Source: JABMOV01 sp964344305 (lineage in GTDB: Bacteria > Fidelibacterota > Marinisomatia > Marinisomatales > JABMOV01). Taken from it: a stretch of 18,240 nucleotides of DNA. The notes beneath the pieces were generated by a model. The model did no database searches. It saw nothing but the letters and a program-made list of their open reading frames with translations, and was not told where the DNA came from. Positions 1-7,026 of this stretch are shown piece by piece. The translations under genes and the position numbers were made by a program. Position 1 is the first letter of the stretch. Each line of letters opens with the position of its first letter. Where the stretch lies: the NCBI GenBank assembly GCA_964344305.1, contig CAYFMT010000027.1, positions 1-18,240 on the forward strand, given 5' to 3'.

Positions 1-1
1 A

Positions 2-40
2 TGTGTTACCTTTGTATTGACATTCCTGTGTTACCCATGT
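2..40. repeat. Short direct repeat at window edge, possible insertion-sequence end
   Basis: A 14-base motif, TGTGTTACCTTTGT at 2-15, recurs as TGTGTTACCCATGT at 27-40 with 12 of 14 bases identical and a 25-base period. Closely spaced direct copies of this kind are common in the subterminal ends of rve-type insertion sequences, where transposase binds. The rest of any element would lie to the left of this window and no transposase fragment is visible here. The insertion-sequence reading is a guess from the pattern. Confidence 0.25.
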
Positions 41-173
41 CTTGAAACCGTACCTATGGCTCAGCCACGTATCGGATATGTCATTGGGTACAATGTATAT
101 TTATAAATACAAGCACAATCATATCATCTCAAGTTCCAAATATTATAGTGGAATGAGAGATCTACTAACTATT

Positions 174-198
174 CGTTACGCTGCTCTGCGGCGTAACC
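174..198 (-). repeat. REP-like imperfect palindrome, copy 1
   Basis: This 25-base sequence can fold into a hairpin: GTTACGCTGC at 175-184 pairs with GCGGCGTAAC at 188-197 through a TCT loop, with one G-U type position. Its reverse complement matches 23 of 25 bases of the sequence at 6407-6431. Relative to the minus-strand gene ending at 270 it lies about 70 bases past the stop codon, beyond the terminator. The second copy also lies 3' of a gene in the same relative orientation. Size, structure and placement resemble repetitive extragenic palindromes. Confidence 0.55.
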
Positions 199-218
199 AT
201 TTCAAATTTTCAATTATA

Positions 219-246
219 AAAAAGTCCCGGAAAACCGGGACTTTTT
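219..246 (-). terminator. Rho-independent terminator of the His/Gly-rich protein gene
   Basis: A perfect 12-base-pair stem (219-230 with 235-246) has a 4-base AAAA loop in plus-strand reading. Its core is GTCCCGG/CCGGGAC, and A-rich and T-rich arms flank it. Read on the minus strand it is a GC-rich hairpin followed by a run of T, about 24 bases after the stop codon at 270. The T tract on both strands means it could work bidirectionally, but the only gene ending here is the minus-strand one. Confidence 0.85.
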
Positions 247-269
247 ATATTGTAATTATAGGGGTTGGT

Positions 270-1349
270 TTATTTCAGGTAGGAAAGTTTCCCGCTGTAA
301 ACCTCATGTCCCTGCTGAATGCGGTAAATATACATTCCAGTACTGACTTCCTTGCCATGGGAATCTTTTGCATCCCAAATGATACGATGTGCTCCCACGC
401 CGGAATGTCCGCGAACCAGTTCTTTCACAAGATTACCCTGAAGATCATAAATGGACAGAGTAACAGGTGACGTATCCTTCACTTCGTAAGTGATCTGAAC
501 TGTTGGGTTAAATGGGTTTGGATAGCTGTTATGCTTAATCCTGTACTCATTCAGAGTATTATCCCCTATGGCCAGGGCGTCTCCTTCATTTGCACCTTCA
601 AGAAGCACCATGGATGTAACATGAATTCTATCCTGATTGAATTCACATGACCTCAGGTTACCCGTCACCTCAACATACTGACCTGAGTCCGGTTGAAATG
701 CGGTAGAATCATGATGTGCCCAACCTCTTAGTCCTAAACCATAGTCGGCTCCCCCGTCATTGTCTTCATCAAGGAAAACTCTAGGATGATGACCTTCCTG
801 AATAAATTCTAGAAGAATAAATCCTGTTACGGTTATTTCTTCATCGGCTGGTGGTGGGCCATAACCTTCAAATTCACCATCTTCATTCAATGGTATCCAT
901 TGGAGGCCATTTAGTTCAAAAACCACAAGAACATCGTGGTTTTGTCGTTGAATCAGTCCAGCAACAATAGAGATTGTATCACCATCCATTGGACGAACAG
1001 CACCGCTTTCAGGAGAATACCATTCAGGTCCAAACATGATTGGGTAATCTGTCGTATCGTCCATATCAACATCCAGTGCATACTGTGTAACAACATCACA
1101 TGGCGTGGTGTCAAGTGATGTCACTACAAGACCTGATACATCCAGTGTATCAGCGAAACCTGGGAAGTGTCCATGACCTCCGCCATGTCCGCCTCCATGA
1201 TGACCGCCACCGTGGTTACCACCACCATGACCTCCACCATGGTTACCACCGTGACCACCCCCATGATGTCCGCCTCCATGTCCACCGCCTTGAGCTACCA
1301 AAAGACTACCGGATACTGCCAGCAATATGAGTAAGTTTCTAAATTTCAT
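270..1349 (-). CDS. Secreted His/Gly-rich protein with type IX-style C-terminal sorting domain
   Basis: The product has 359 residues and no recognised enzymatic function. Residues 1-20 are a signal peptide ending in LLVAQ. Residues 21-61 are a low-complexity GGGH-type repeat rich in histidine, a plausible metal-binding segment. A beta-rich middle (about 65-255) contains aspartate-rich stretches such as DEDNDGGADYG near 194-204 and an OB-like segment around 226-250. Residues about 275-359 form a FlgD-like/type A sorting domain starting YPNPFNPT with the typical SIYDLQGNLV and GMYIYRI strands, as on proteins exported by type IX secretion or its relatives. The start at 1349 is preferred because GGAGGAAG lies just upstream and the signal peptide begins there; the open frame continues to 1646 but that extension is not protein-like. 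A terminator follows the stop codon. Confidence 0.85.
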   Translation of the reverse strand: MKFRNLLILLAVSGSLLVAQGGGHGGGHHGGGHGGNHGGGHGGGNHGGGHHGGGHGGGHGHFPGFADTLDVSGLVVTSLDTTPCDVVTQYALDVDMDDTTDYPIMFGPEWYSPESGAVRPMDGDTISIVAGLIQRQNHDVLVVFELNGLQWIPLNEDGEFEGYGPPPADEEITVTGFILLEFIQEGHHPRVFLDEDNDGGADYGLGLRGWAHHDSTAFQPDSGQYVEVTGNLRSCEFNQDRIHVTSMVLLEGANEGDALAIGDNTLNEYRIKHNSYPNPFNPTVQITYEVKDTSPVTLSIYDLQGNLVKELVRGHSGVGAHRIIWDAKDSHGKEVSTGMYIYRIQQGHEVYSGKLSYLK

Positions 1350-1410
1350 TCTTCCTCCGCAATTATTTGAATTGTTGATTTTAATCGTATTCGAAAAAAT
1401 TAGAGTGCGG

Positions 1411-1438
1411 AGTATATGAATGGTTAAATGGAAATCAA
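1411..1438 (-). promoter_or_regulatory. Candidate promoter for the His/Gly-rich protein gene
   Basis: Read on the minus strand, TTGATT (1433-1438) and TATACT (1411-1416) are separated by 16 bases. They resemble a housekeeping -35/-10 pair and sit 62 bases upstream of the start codon at 1349. The match is by eye only. Confidence 0.4.
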
Positions 1439-1560
1439 TTTTTTTCAAATTGCAAAACCTATCCCGCCATAAGCTTCTCAAGAATGAGTAATGGGTATAG
1501 TGGATTACTTTTCCGACATTGATGCATTTCCAGATACTGTCACTTTTACTATTTTCCTCT

Positions 1561-1905
1561 ATGCGAATCGTTTCGATAATTGTGATTTTCATAGTATGGT
1601 CCTGTAGTCCAAGTCCGAGCCCTGAACCGGAAATCTTACCGGTCATCCCAGAAATTCAAGAAAGAGAGAATGGACCTTCCGCCCTGGATCAGGGACTCAT
1701 GAACACCTATGATGTATATTTATTTCTGAAACAGTCACCCTCAGAAAAAGACGTATTGATCACATTCGGCACACCTGATTCCACATGGTTGGACGAAAAT
1801 GATCGGGTAAAAATATGGTACTATTATGATGAGAATATTCAGGATTACAATTCAGTGGAGATAGATCCACACAATGGAAAGGTTATCGGTTTTGAATGGG
1901 ATTAG
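1561..1905 (+). CDS. Small lipoprotein, BamE/SmpA-like fold possible
   Basis: This small exported protein of unknown function has 114 residues from the ATG at 1561. It begins with a short hydrophobic segment ending in VWSC, a plausible lipobox, followed by a proline/serine/glutamate-rich tether. The C-terminal half (DVLITFGTPD, then KIWYYYDE and VEIDPHNGKVIGFEWD) resembles the small two-helix/three-strand SmpA/OmlA (BamE) fold, in which a FG-x-P-D turn precedes beta strands; this resemblance is weak. Starts further upstream at 1519 (TTG) or 1522 (ATG) are open but give a doubled hydrophobic leader. No clear ribosome binding site precedes any of them, so the start is uncertain. The gene's end overlaps the start of the dipeptidase gene, which suggests co-translation. 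Confidence 0.65.
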   Translation: MRIVSIIVIFIVWSCSPSPSPEPEILPVIPEIQERENGPSALDQGLMNTYDVYLFLKQSPSEKDVLITFGTPDSTWLDENDRVKIWYYYDENIQDYNSVEIDPHNGKVIGFEWD

Positions 1906-3082
1906 GTTAATATGTTCACTGATTTTGGCATTATTCATTTTTCTGGTTGCAGGATGCACATCACAGGCAGGCAGGCTTCACCATGAATCCTTTGTGGCAG
2001 ATACTCACAACGACGTATTGCTGCGGGTAATGAACGGTGAGGATGTCTCTGTGCTTACAGAATCAGGACACACGGATATTCCTCGACTCTATGCCGGGGG
2101 GATGGATTTGGAAGTATTTGTCATCTGGGTGGACCCGTACCAATTCGATGAGACCCAATCCTATGACCGGGGCAATGACATGATTGACTCCCTGGAATCC
2201 CTGGTGGAAAAATCCAATGGGAAGCTCAGGATTATCCGCACCTTTGATGATATTGAGAAGAATGAAAGAGATGGAATCCTTTCCGGCATGATCGGTATTG
2301 AGGGCGGACATCCACTGGAAAACAGCTTAGAGAACCTTGAACATTTCTACCAGCGTGGTGCCCGTTATCTTGGTGTGACATGGAATAATTCCACTGACTG
2401 GGCAACCTCCGCCAGGGATGAAGCCACAAAGGACTCACTTGCCTTTACTGGTTTAACGGATTTTGGCAGGGATGTGGTCCGTAAATGCAATGAGCTGGGG
2501 GTTCTAGTTGATGTGTCCCACGCCGGTGTCCAGACCTTTTGGGATATCATCAACACAACATCTAAACCAATCATCGCTTCCCATTCCTGCTCCTTTACTC
2601 TCTGTCCCCATTATCGCAATCTCACAGATGAGCAACTGTTTGCCATGAAAGAAAACAATGGTGTGGTGTTTATCAATTTTTATCCTGGTTACCTGGACAG
2701 TGCTTATGAGGATCGTGCGGCAAAAGTACGTGAATCATACAAAGACACGCTGGAAATAATGAAAGAAGAACTGGGTGAATACTCCGATGCCTACTGGTAC
2801 GGAGCCATGGAACTCATGGCCAAGGATATGCAGTCCGTTGCCCCACCTGTTGATAGGATCATTGATCATATAGATTATATGGTTGATCTCATTGGAGTGG
2901 ACCATGTAGGACTGGGTTCGGACTTCGATGGTGTGTCTGTTCTGCCACGGGGAATAGAGGATGCCTCTAAACTCCCGGTGATTACGGAAAAACTGATTGA
3001 AAGAGGGTATTCAGAGTCCGACATCAAAAAGATACTGGGAGAAAATTTTAAACGTGTTTTCAGGGATGCGGCAGGCGATTAA
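1874..3082 (+). CDS. Membrane dipeptidase (renal dipeptidase family, M19), lipoprotein
   Basis: This zinc metallopeptidase of family M19 (membrane dipeptidase) hydrolyses dipeptides, sometimes with D-amino acids; the exact substrate cannot be read here. It has 402 residues, a normal family length. A signal peptide ends in the lipobox LVAGC (Cys28), so the enzyme is probably a periplasmic lipoprotein. The expected metal-site residues are all present: H45 and D47 in ADTHND, E143 in GIEGG, H216 in VDVSHAG, H237 in IIASHS and D350 in GLGSDFDG. R248 lies in a typical PHYRNLTD segment. The ATG at 1874 overlaps the upstream lipoprotein gene by 32 bases; a TTG at 1892 has a better spaced GGAAAGG and is an alternative start. 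The gene runs directly into rpe, six bases away. Confidence 0.9.
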   Translation: MERLSVLNGIRLICSLILALFIFLVAGCTSQAGRLHHESFVADTHNDVLLRVMNGEDVSVLTESGHTDIPRLYAGGMDLEVFVIWVDPYQFDETQSYDRGNDMIDSLESLVEKSNGKLRIIRTFDDIEKNERDGILSGMIGIEGGHPLENSLENLEHFYQRGARYLGVTWNNSTDWATSARDEATKDSLAFTGLTDFGRDVVRKCNELGVLVDVSHAGVQTFWDIINTTSKPIIASHSCSFTLCPHYRNLTDEQLFAMKENNGVVFINFYPGYLDSAYEDRAAKVRESYKDTLEIMKEELGEYSDAYWYGAMELMAKDMQSVAPPVDRIIDHIDYMVDLIGVDHVGLGSDFDGVSVLPRGIEDASKLPVITEKLIERGYSESDIKKILGENFKRVFRDAAGD

Positions 3083-3088
3083 TTTCAC

Positions 3089-3760
3089 ATGACCGTCATG
3101 CGTAAAAAAGCAAAGATAGCACCCTCCATATTATCAGCAGATTTTTCCAATTTGCGTCTGGCTCTGGATCAATGTAAAAAAGGTGGAGCCGACTATATTC
3201 ATGTGGATGTAATGGATGGGCACTTTGTACCAAATCTCACCATAGGACCACCGGTGGTGAAATCCCTGCGAAACGTCACAGATATGTATATTGATGTACA
3301 CATGATGGTCACCAATCCGGAAGACCTAGTGACTCCTTTTGCCAAAGCCGGAGCAGATGGGATCACATTTCATGTTGAGGCGGCCGAGAACCCATCAGAT
3401 ATTTTAGAGCAGATAACATCTACAGGAAAAGATGTGGGTATATCCATCAAGCCAAACACTCCCGTGGATGTTCTTGAACCCTATCTATCCCAGTTGGATT
3501 TAATCCTTATCATGAGTGTAGAGCCGGGATTCGGGGGCCAGGGATACCTGCCAGGATCCTCCGAAAGAATTCAGGCGATCCGAACGATGATCAATGAGCA
3601 GGGTCTGGAAGATCAAATCCAGATTGAGGTAGATGGAGGAGTAAAACTGGACAACGCACGTGAAGTACTTGCCGCAGGTGCGGACATTCTGGTGGCAGGA
3701 TCGGCTATTTTCGGTACGCCAGACCCGGTTCAAACCATTCAACAATTCAAATCGATATAA
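3089..3760 (+). CDS. rpe: Ribulose-phosphate 3-epimerase
   Basis: The enzyme interconverts D-ribulose 5-phosphate and D-xylulose 5-phosphate in the cytoplasm. It is a 223-residue TIM barrel with the family signature from the start (IAPSILSADF at 10-19). Metal and catalytic residues are in place: H38 and D40 in YIHVDVMDGHFVPN, H71 in VHMMV, and D182 in the EVDGG phosphate-side motif. The VEPGFGGQ loop is at 144-151, with YLP in place of the more usual FIP after it. The ATG at 3098 (MRKK) is an alternative start giving a more typical N-terminus. It sits between the dipeptidase and tkt with gaps of a few bases, so these genes are almost certainly co-transcribed. Confidence 0.96.
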   Translation: MTVMRKKAKIAPSILSADFSNLRLALDQCKKGGADYIHVDVMDGHFVPNLTIGPPVVKSLRNVTDMYIDVHMMVTNPEDLVTPFAKAGADGITFHVEAAENPSDILEQITSTGKDVGISIKPNTPVDVLEPYLSQLDLILIMSVEPGFGGQGYLPGSSERIQAIRTMINEQGLEDQIQIEVDGGVKLDNAREVLAAGADILVAGSAIFGTPDPVQTIQQFKSI

Positions 3761-3763
3761 TGT

Positions 3764-5788
3764 ATGAAAACATACCAACAACTTGATTCTTTTTCCACAT
3801 GGACGGACAGTGAAAAAGATGATTTTACTATTAATGTTATAAAGGGACTCATCATGGATGGGGTCCGCCATGCAAATTCGGGGCATACAGGTGGTCCAAT
3901 GTCCTCGGCAGATTTTGCCACCATTCTTTTCAAGGATTTTTTACAGTTCGATCCAAATAATCCAGATTGGGTAAACAGGGATCGGTTTGTTCTATCTGCC
4001 GGGCATGAATCCATGCTCATCTATTCACTGCTATATCAGGTTGGATGGCTCTCCATGGATGACCTAAAAGCATTCCGTCAGCTCCACAGCAGGACACCCG
4101 GACACCCTGAAGTGGAGATTCCTGGCGTAGAAGCCACAACAGGTCCACTGGGACAGGGTATAGGTATGGGTGTTGGTATGGCTGTTGCGGAGGCCATCTT
4201 AAAAGCTCAACTTTCAGAATTAGCGCCCGAGGCGAGTGAATTGATGAATCATTTCACGTATATCTTATGCGGAGATGGAGATATCCAGGAGCCTGTAGCG
4301 TTGGGATCCGCAGCACTGGCAGGTCACTGGGGATTGTCAAACCTCATCATGTATTATGACTGCAATAAAATCCAGATCACAGGGGATACTGCAAAATCAG
4401 ATTCCACGGATATTGCAGCGATGTTTTGTTCCTTAAAATGGAATGTTGTGGAAATTGATGGTCACGATCACAATGCCATTCGAAAGTCCATTCTTCATGC
4501 ACAAAATGAGAGTGGACCCAGCCTCATCATTGGACACACAACCATGGCAAAAGGGTCAGCAGGGATGGAAGGAAGTGCCGATACCCATGGATCACCCATG
4601 CCACAGGAAGAAATTGATTCAACCAAAGAAAAACTGGGCTTACCCACCGAACCGTTTTATGCTCCAGAAATTGTAAAGAATCATTTTCAAATGCGCTTCA
4701 GTGATTTGAAGAAAACAGTCAATGGATGGGATCATCGTTTTAAGGGTATTGAAGATGAAGCGTTCCATGCATACTGGGACAAAGTCATTCATGGGTATAT
4801 GGATGACCTGGAATACCCTGTATTTGACGGGATCGATTCATTGTCTACACGGAAAGCCTTTGGGACAGCACTGGAAAAATTTTCTGAGCAATTACCAACC
4901 ATGGTAGGTGGATCAGCGGACCTTGATCCGTCCAACTGCACTGCCGGCTTTGCGAAAAGGTACGGGGATTTCTCCCGGGAAAATCCCGGTGGAAGAAACC
5001 TGTCATTTGGTGTCAGGGAATTCCCTATGGGAGCCATCATGAATGGTCTGGCATTGCACGGAGGCATCATTCCATTTGGTGGGACATTCCTGGTGTTCGC
5101 CGACTACAGTCGTCCCGCCATTCGTCTTGCAGCTCTTCAGAAAATCCGTGCCATTCATGAATTCACGCATGACTCATTTTATGTGGGTGAGGATGGTCCA
5201 ACCCACCAGCCTGTAGAGCATGCCATGGCACTTCGGGCCATACCGAACCTGAATGTATTCCGTCCTGCTGATGCAAAAGAAGCTGTGACGTGTTTTCATT
5301 TGGCTATTGATTCAGGTAGAACACCATCTGCCATATTGCTGACGAGACAAAATGTGCCGATACTGGAACTGGAAATGGAGCAAATACGTGAAGGTGTTTT
5401 ACAGGGTGCCTATTGCGTGAGGGATTGTGATGGGCCACCGGAGATTGTGCTAATTGCCACCGGTTCTGAAGTATCCCTTGCCATGGATGTAGCGCGAAAT
5501 ATGTCGGATAAGAATTGCAGGGTTGTCAGCATGCCATCCATGGAATTATTTGATGATCAACCAAATGATTATCGTGAAAACCTGATTCCTCAACGTGGTT
5601 GTTTAAGGGTTTCCATTGAAGCCGGTGTTACGATGGGATGGGATAAACATGTTGGACCAAATGGGTTGACAATTGGACTGGACAGATTCGGTGCATCCGC
5701 CCCCGGGAAAGACCTGGCTGAATATTTTGGATTTACTCCAGAGTCAGTAGAGGAAAAAATCAGAGCTCATATCGCAGGATTATTGTAG
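3764..5788 (+). CDS. tkt: Transketolase
   Basis: This thiamine diphosphate enzyme moves two-carbon ketol units between sugar phosphates, linking pentose phosphates to glycolysis. It is a full-length single chain of 674 residues. The N-terminal pyrophosphate domain shows HANSGHTGGPMS (36-47), TTGPLGQG (125-132) and the ThDP/Mg motif GDGD (170-173) with N201 at its end. The middle pyrimidine-binding domain carries a FYVGEDGPTHQPVEH motif, and the C-terminal domain contains LIATGSEVSLA. The GDG region (GDGDIQEPVALGSAALAGH) differs from the enterobacterial GDGCMMEG form. The ATG is three bases after the rpe stop without an obvious ribosome binding site, consistent with translational coupling. rpiB follows eight bases downstream. 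Confidence 0.97.
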   Translation: MKTYQQLDSFSTWTDSEKDDFTINVIKGLIMDGVRHANSGHTGGPMSSADFATILFKDFLQFDPNNPDWVNRDRFVLSAGHESMLIYSLLYQVGWLSMDDLKAFRQLHSRTPGHPEVEIPGVEATTGPLGQGIGMGVGMAVAEAILKAQLSELAPEASELMNHFTYILCGDGDIQEPVALGSAALAGHWGLSNLIMYYDCNKIQITGDTAKSDSTDIAAMFCSLKWNVVEIDGHDHNAIRKSILHAQNESGPSLIIGHTTMAKGSAGMEGSADTHGSPMPQEEIDSTKEKLGLPTEPFYAPEIVKNHFQMRFSDLKKTVNGWDHRFKGIEDEAFHAYWDKVIHGYMDDLEYPVFDGIDSLSTRKAFGTALEKFSEQLPTMVGGSADLDPSNCTAGFAKRYGDFSRENPGGRNLSFGVREFPMGAIMNGLALHGGIIPFGGTFLVFADYSRPAIRLAALQKIRAIHEFTHDSFYVGEDGPTHQPVEHAMALRAIPNLNVFRPADAKEAVTCFHLAIDSGRTPSAILLTRQNVPILELEMEQIREGVLQGAYCVRDCDGPPEIVLIATGSEVSLAMDVARNMSDKNCRVVSMPSMELFDDQPNDYRENLIPQRGCLRVSIEAGVTMGWDKHVGPNGLTIGLDRFGASAPGKDLAEYFGFTPESVEEKIRAHIAGLL

Positions 5789-5796
5789 GAGAAATA

Positions 5797-6255
5797 ATGT
5801 TACCAGATCCAAAAAGAAATAAAATTGTTCTTGCAACAGACCACGCAGGTTTTGACTTAAAAGAAAAAGTCAAGGCTCATCTGGAAGAGGAAGGGTATAC
5901 TGTTGAGGATTTTGGGGCCTATGAATATGATGGGGGAGATGATTACCCTGATTTCATTCTTCCTGCTGCTCATGTGGTAGGGAATTCAGATCATGCCATG
6001 GGAATTATTTTTGGTGGTTCCGGACAGGGAGAAGCCATGGCAGCCAATCGTGTAAAAGGGGTTCGTGCCGCTGTGTATTACGATGGTCCCGAGGAGATTG
6101 TAAAATTATCCCGGCACCACAATAATGCGAATGTTCTATCCCTTGGTGCGCGGTTTCTTTCCATTGAAAAAGCATTCTGTGTGATTGATATGTGGCTCCA
6201 TGAACCTTTTGAAGGTGACCGTCATGAACGACGGATAAATAAACTCGATTTATAG
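5797..6255 (+). CDS. rpiB: Ribose-5-phosphate isomerase B, glutamate-base (mycobacterial) type
   Basis: The enzyme interconverts ribose 5-phosphate and ribulose 5-phosphate and completes the set of pentose-phosphate enzymes in this operon. The protein has 152 residues, with ATDHAGFDLK (13-22) and the anion-binding RHHNNANVLSLG segment typical of RpiB/LacAB. The catalytic loop is FGGSGQGEAMAAN (72-84). The cysteine used as base in E. coli RpiB is replaced by Gly73, and Glu79 occupies the place of the glutamate that serves as base in the Mycobacterium tuberculosis enzyme. Activity is therefore expected, by the glutamate mechanism. The ATG is preceded by AGGAG. It is the last gene of the operon; no clear terminator follows. 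Confidence 0.94.
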   Translation: MLPDPKRNKIVLATDHAGFDLKEKVKAHLEEEGYTVEDFGAYEYDGGDDYPDFILPAAHVVGNSDHAMGIIFGGSGQGEAMAANRVKGVRAAVYYDGPEEIVKLSRHHNNANVLSLGARFLSIEKAFCVIDMWLHEPFEGDRHERRINKLDL

Positions 6256-6358
6256 GACGTTCTGTTTGGAATCACACATTTATACCCATTACGAACGTTT
6301 CGACCATCGCAGGTCTGGATTACCGGAACGTAGATGGTGGAGAAGTATCTATATATTG

Positions 6359-6393
6359 CTACAATGGGAGTAGAAAACGTGGCTTCATTGTAG
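6359..6393. repeat. Inverted repeat in the rpiB-mobA intergenic region
   Basis: CTACAATG at 6359-6366 is matched by CATTGTAG at 6386-6393, giving an 8-base-pair stem with a 19-base loop. There is no adjacent T tract in either direction, so it is not a classic terminator. It lies between the convergent rpiB and mobA genes. It might end transcripts by another route or be part of the neighbouring repeat material. Confidence 0.3.
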
Positions 6394-6406
6394 ACGTTGA
6401 CTTATT

Positions 6407-6431
6407 GGTTACGCCGCAGAGCAGCCTAACC
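6407..6431 (+). repeat. REP-like imperfect palindrome, copy 2
   Basis: This is the second copy of the 25-base hairpin, starting GGTTACGCCGC and ending GCAGCCTAACC around an AGA loop, with 23 of 25 bases matching the reverse complement of 174-198. It lies about 150 bases 3' of rpiB in the same relative orientation as copy 1 has to its upstream gene. It is followed within four bases by a heptamer array. Two intergenic copies 6.2 kb apart imply a dispersed repeat family in this genome. Confidence 0.55.
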
Positions 6432-6434
6432 GGC

Positions 6435-6469
6435 CAACTGACAACTGGCAACTGATAACTGACAACTAG
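6435..6469 (-). repeat. Tandem heptamer array overlapping the mobA stop codon
   Basis: Five consecutive 7-base units lie in strict register: CAACTGA, CAACTGG, CAACTGA, TAACTGA and CAACTAG. On the minus strand, in mobA reading direction, the first unit (TAGTTGT) contains the mobA stop codon TAG at 6466-6468, and the rest run into the intergenic space as CAGTTRY-like units. Similar degenerate heptamers occur at 15405-15446, again beginning in a stop codon. Confidence 0.75.
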
Positions 6470-7026
6470 TCCCTTATACCAGCAAGATCTTCCACACGAT
6501 TCACGTTTGTAAACTGCTCCTTCAAATCCCTGCACTCCACAATTTTCGTCTTCAGCTTTTCAAGAAGTTTGAATAATGCAAACTCTTCCTTTTCAATCAG
6601 ATTTTCAATCACTGGCAAGACTGATTTGTCATATAATGCACAGAGAGGCTCAAAGCCATTACCGGAATGGGGAATAACAATATCATAGTCTTCCTCCACG
6701 GATTCCATCAATCGTCGAACCACTAATGGACGTATCAAAGGTAAATCACAGGATAGAATCAGATTCCATTGCGATTTGGTGTGTGATAAGGCTGTGGCAA
6801 TCCCTGCTATGGGAGCGTGAAAAGAATACCGATCATAAATAATGGATTGGGCTTGTGGGTTTTCCATCCCCTTTTTGGATACGATGGTGGATGATTGATG
6901 AAAGTATTTGCACAGGTCAATCAGTCCATCCAGGACAGGTTTTCCATGAAATTTCATTCTCCATTTTGGAGAACCGAATCGCTCGCTTTTCCCTCCAATA
7001 AGGATGAAGGAGGAAAACTCAGCCAT
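6466..7026 (-). CDS. mobA: Molybdenum cofactor guanylyltransferase
   Basis: MobA joins GMP from GTP to molybdopterin to make the guanine dinucleotide form (MGD) used by DMSO-reductase-family enzymes. The protein has 186 residues from the ATG at 7026. It shows the nucleotidyltransferase signature ILIGGKSERFGSPKW (8-22), equivalent to LxGGxSxRMGxDK, then SCDLPLI (92-98), EPLCALYD (126-133) and the C-terminal FTNVNRVEDL (172-181). A TTG at 7035 would add three residues, but the ATG forms an ATGGCTGA overlap with the end of the upstream SRPBCC gene, suggesting coupled translation. The divergent operon nearby encodes a molybdopterin oxidoreductase, its likely customer. The stop codon lies inside a heptamer repeat array. 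Confidence 0.88.
   Translation of the reverse strand: MAEFSSFILIGGKSERFGSPKWRMKFHGKPVLDGLIDLCKYFHQSSTIVSKKGMENPQAQSIIYDRYSFHAPIAGIATALSHTKSQWNLILSCDLPLIRPLVVRRLMESVEEDYDIVIPHSGNGFEPLCALYDKSVLPVIENLIEKEEFALFKLLEKLKTKIVECRDLKEQFTNVNRVEDLAGIRD

Noticed and set aside
42..470. 142-codon open frame on the plus strand
   Set aside because: It runs through the REP-like hairpin, the terminator and the end of the minus-strand gene. Its composition is unlike a real protein.
1100..1330. Histidine-rich open frame on the plus strand
   Set aside because: It is the antisense reading of the GGGH repeat tract.
1350..1646. N-terminal extension of the His/Gly-rich protein gene on the minus strand
   Set aside because: The frame is open but the encoded residues are not protein-like, and a ribosome binding site with a signal peptide start occurs at 1349. 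The extension also overlaps the divergent lipoprotein gene.
6257..6298. Terminator after rpiB from ACGTTC (6257-6262) and GAACGT (6293-6298)
   Set aside because: The stem is only six base pairs with a 30-base loop and no T tract.
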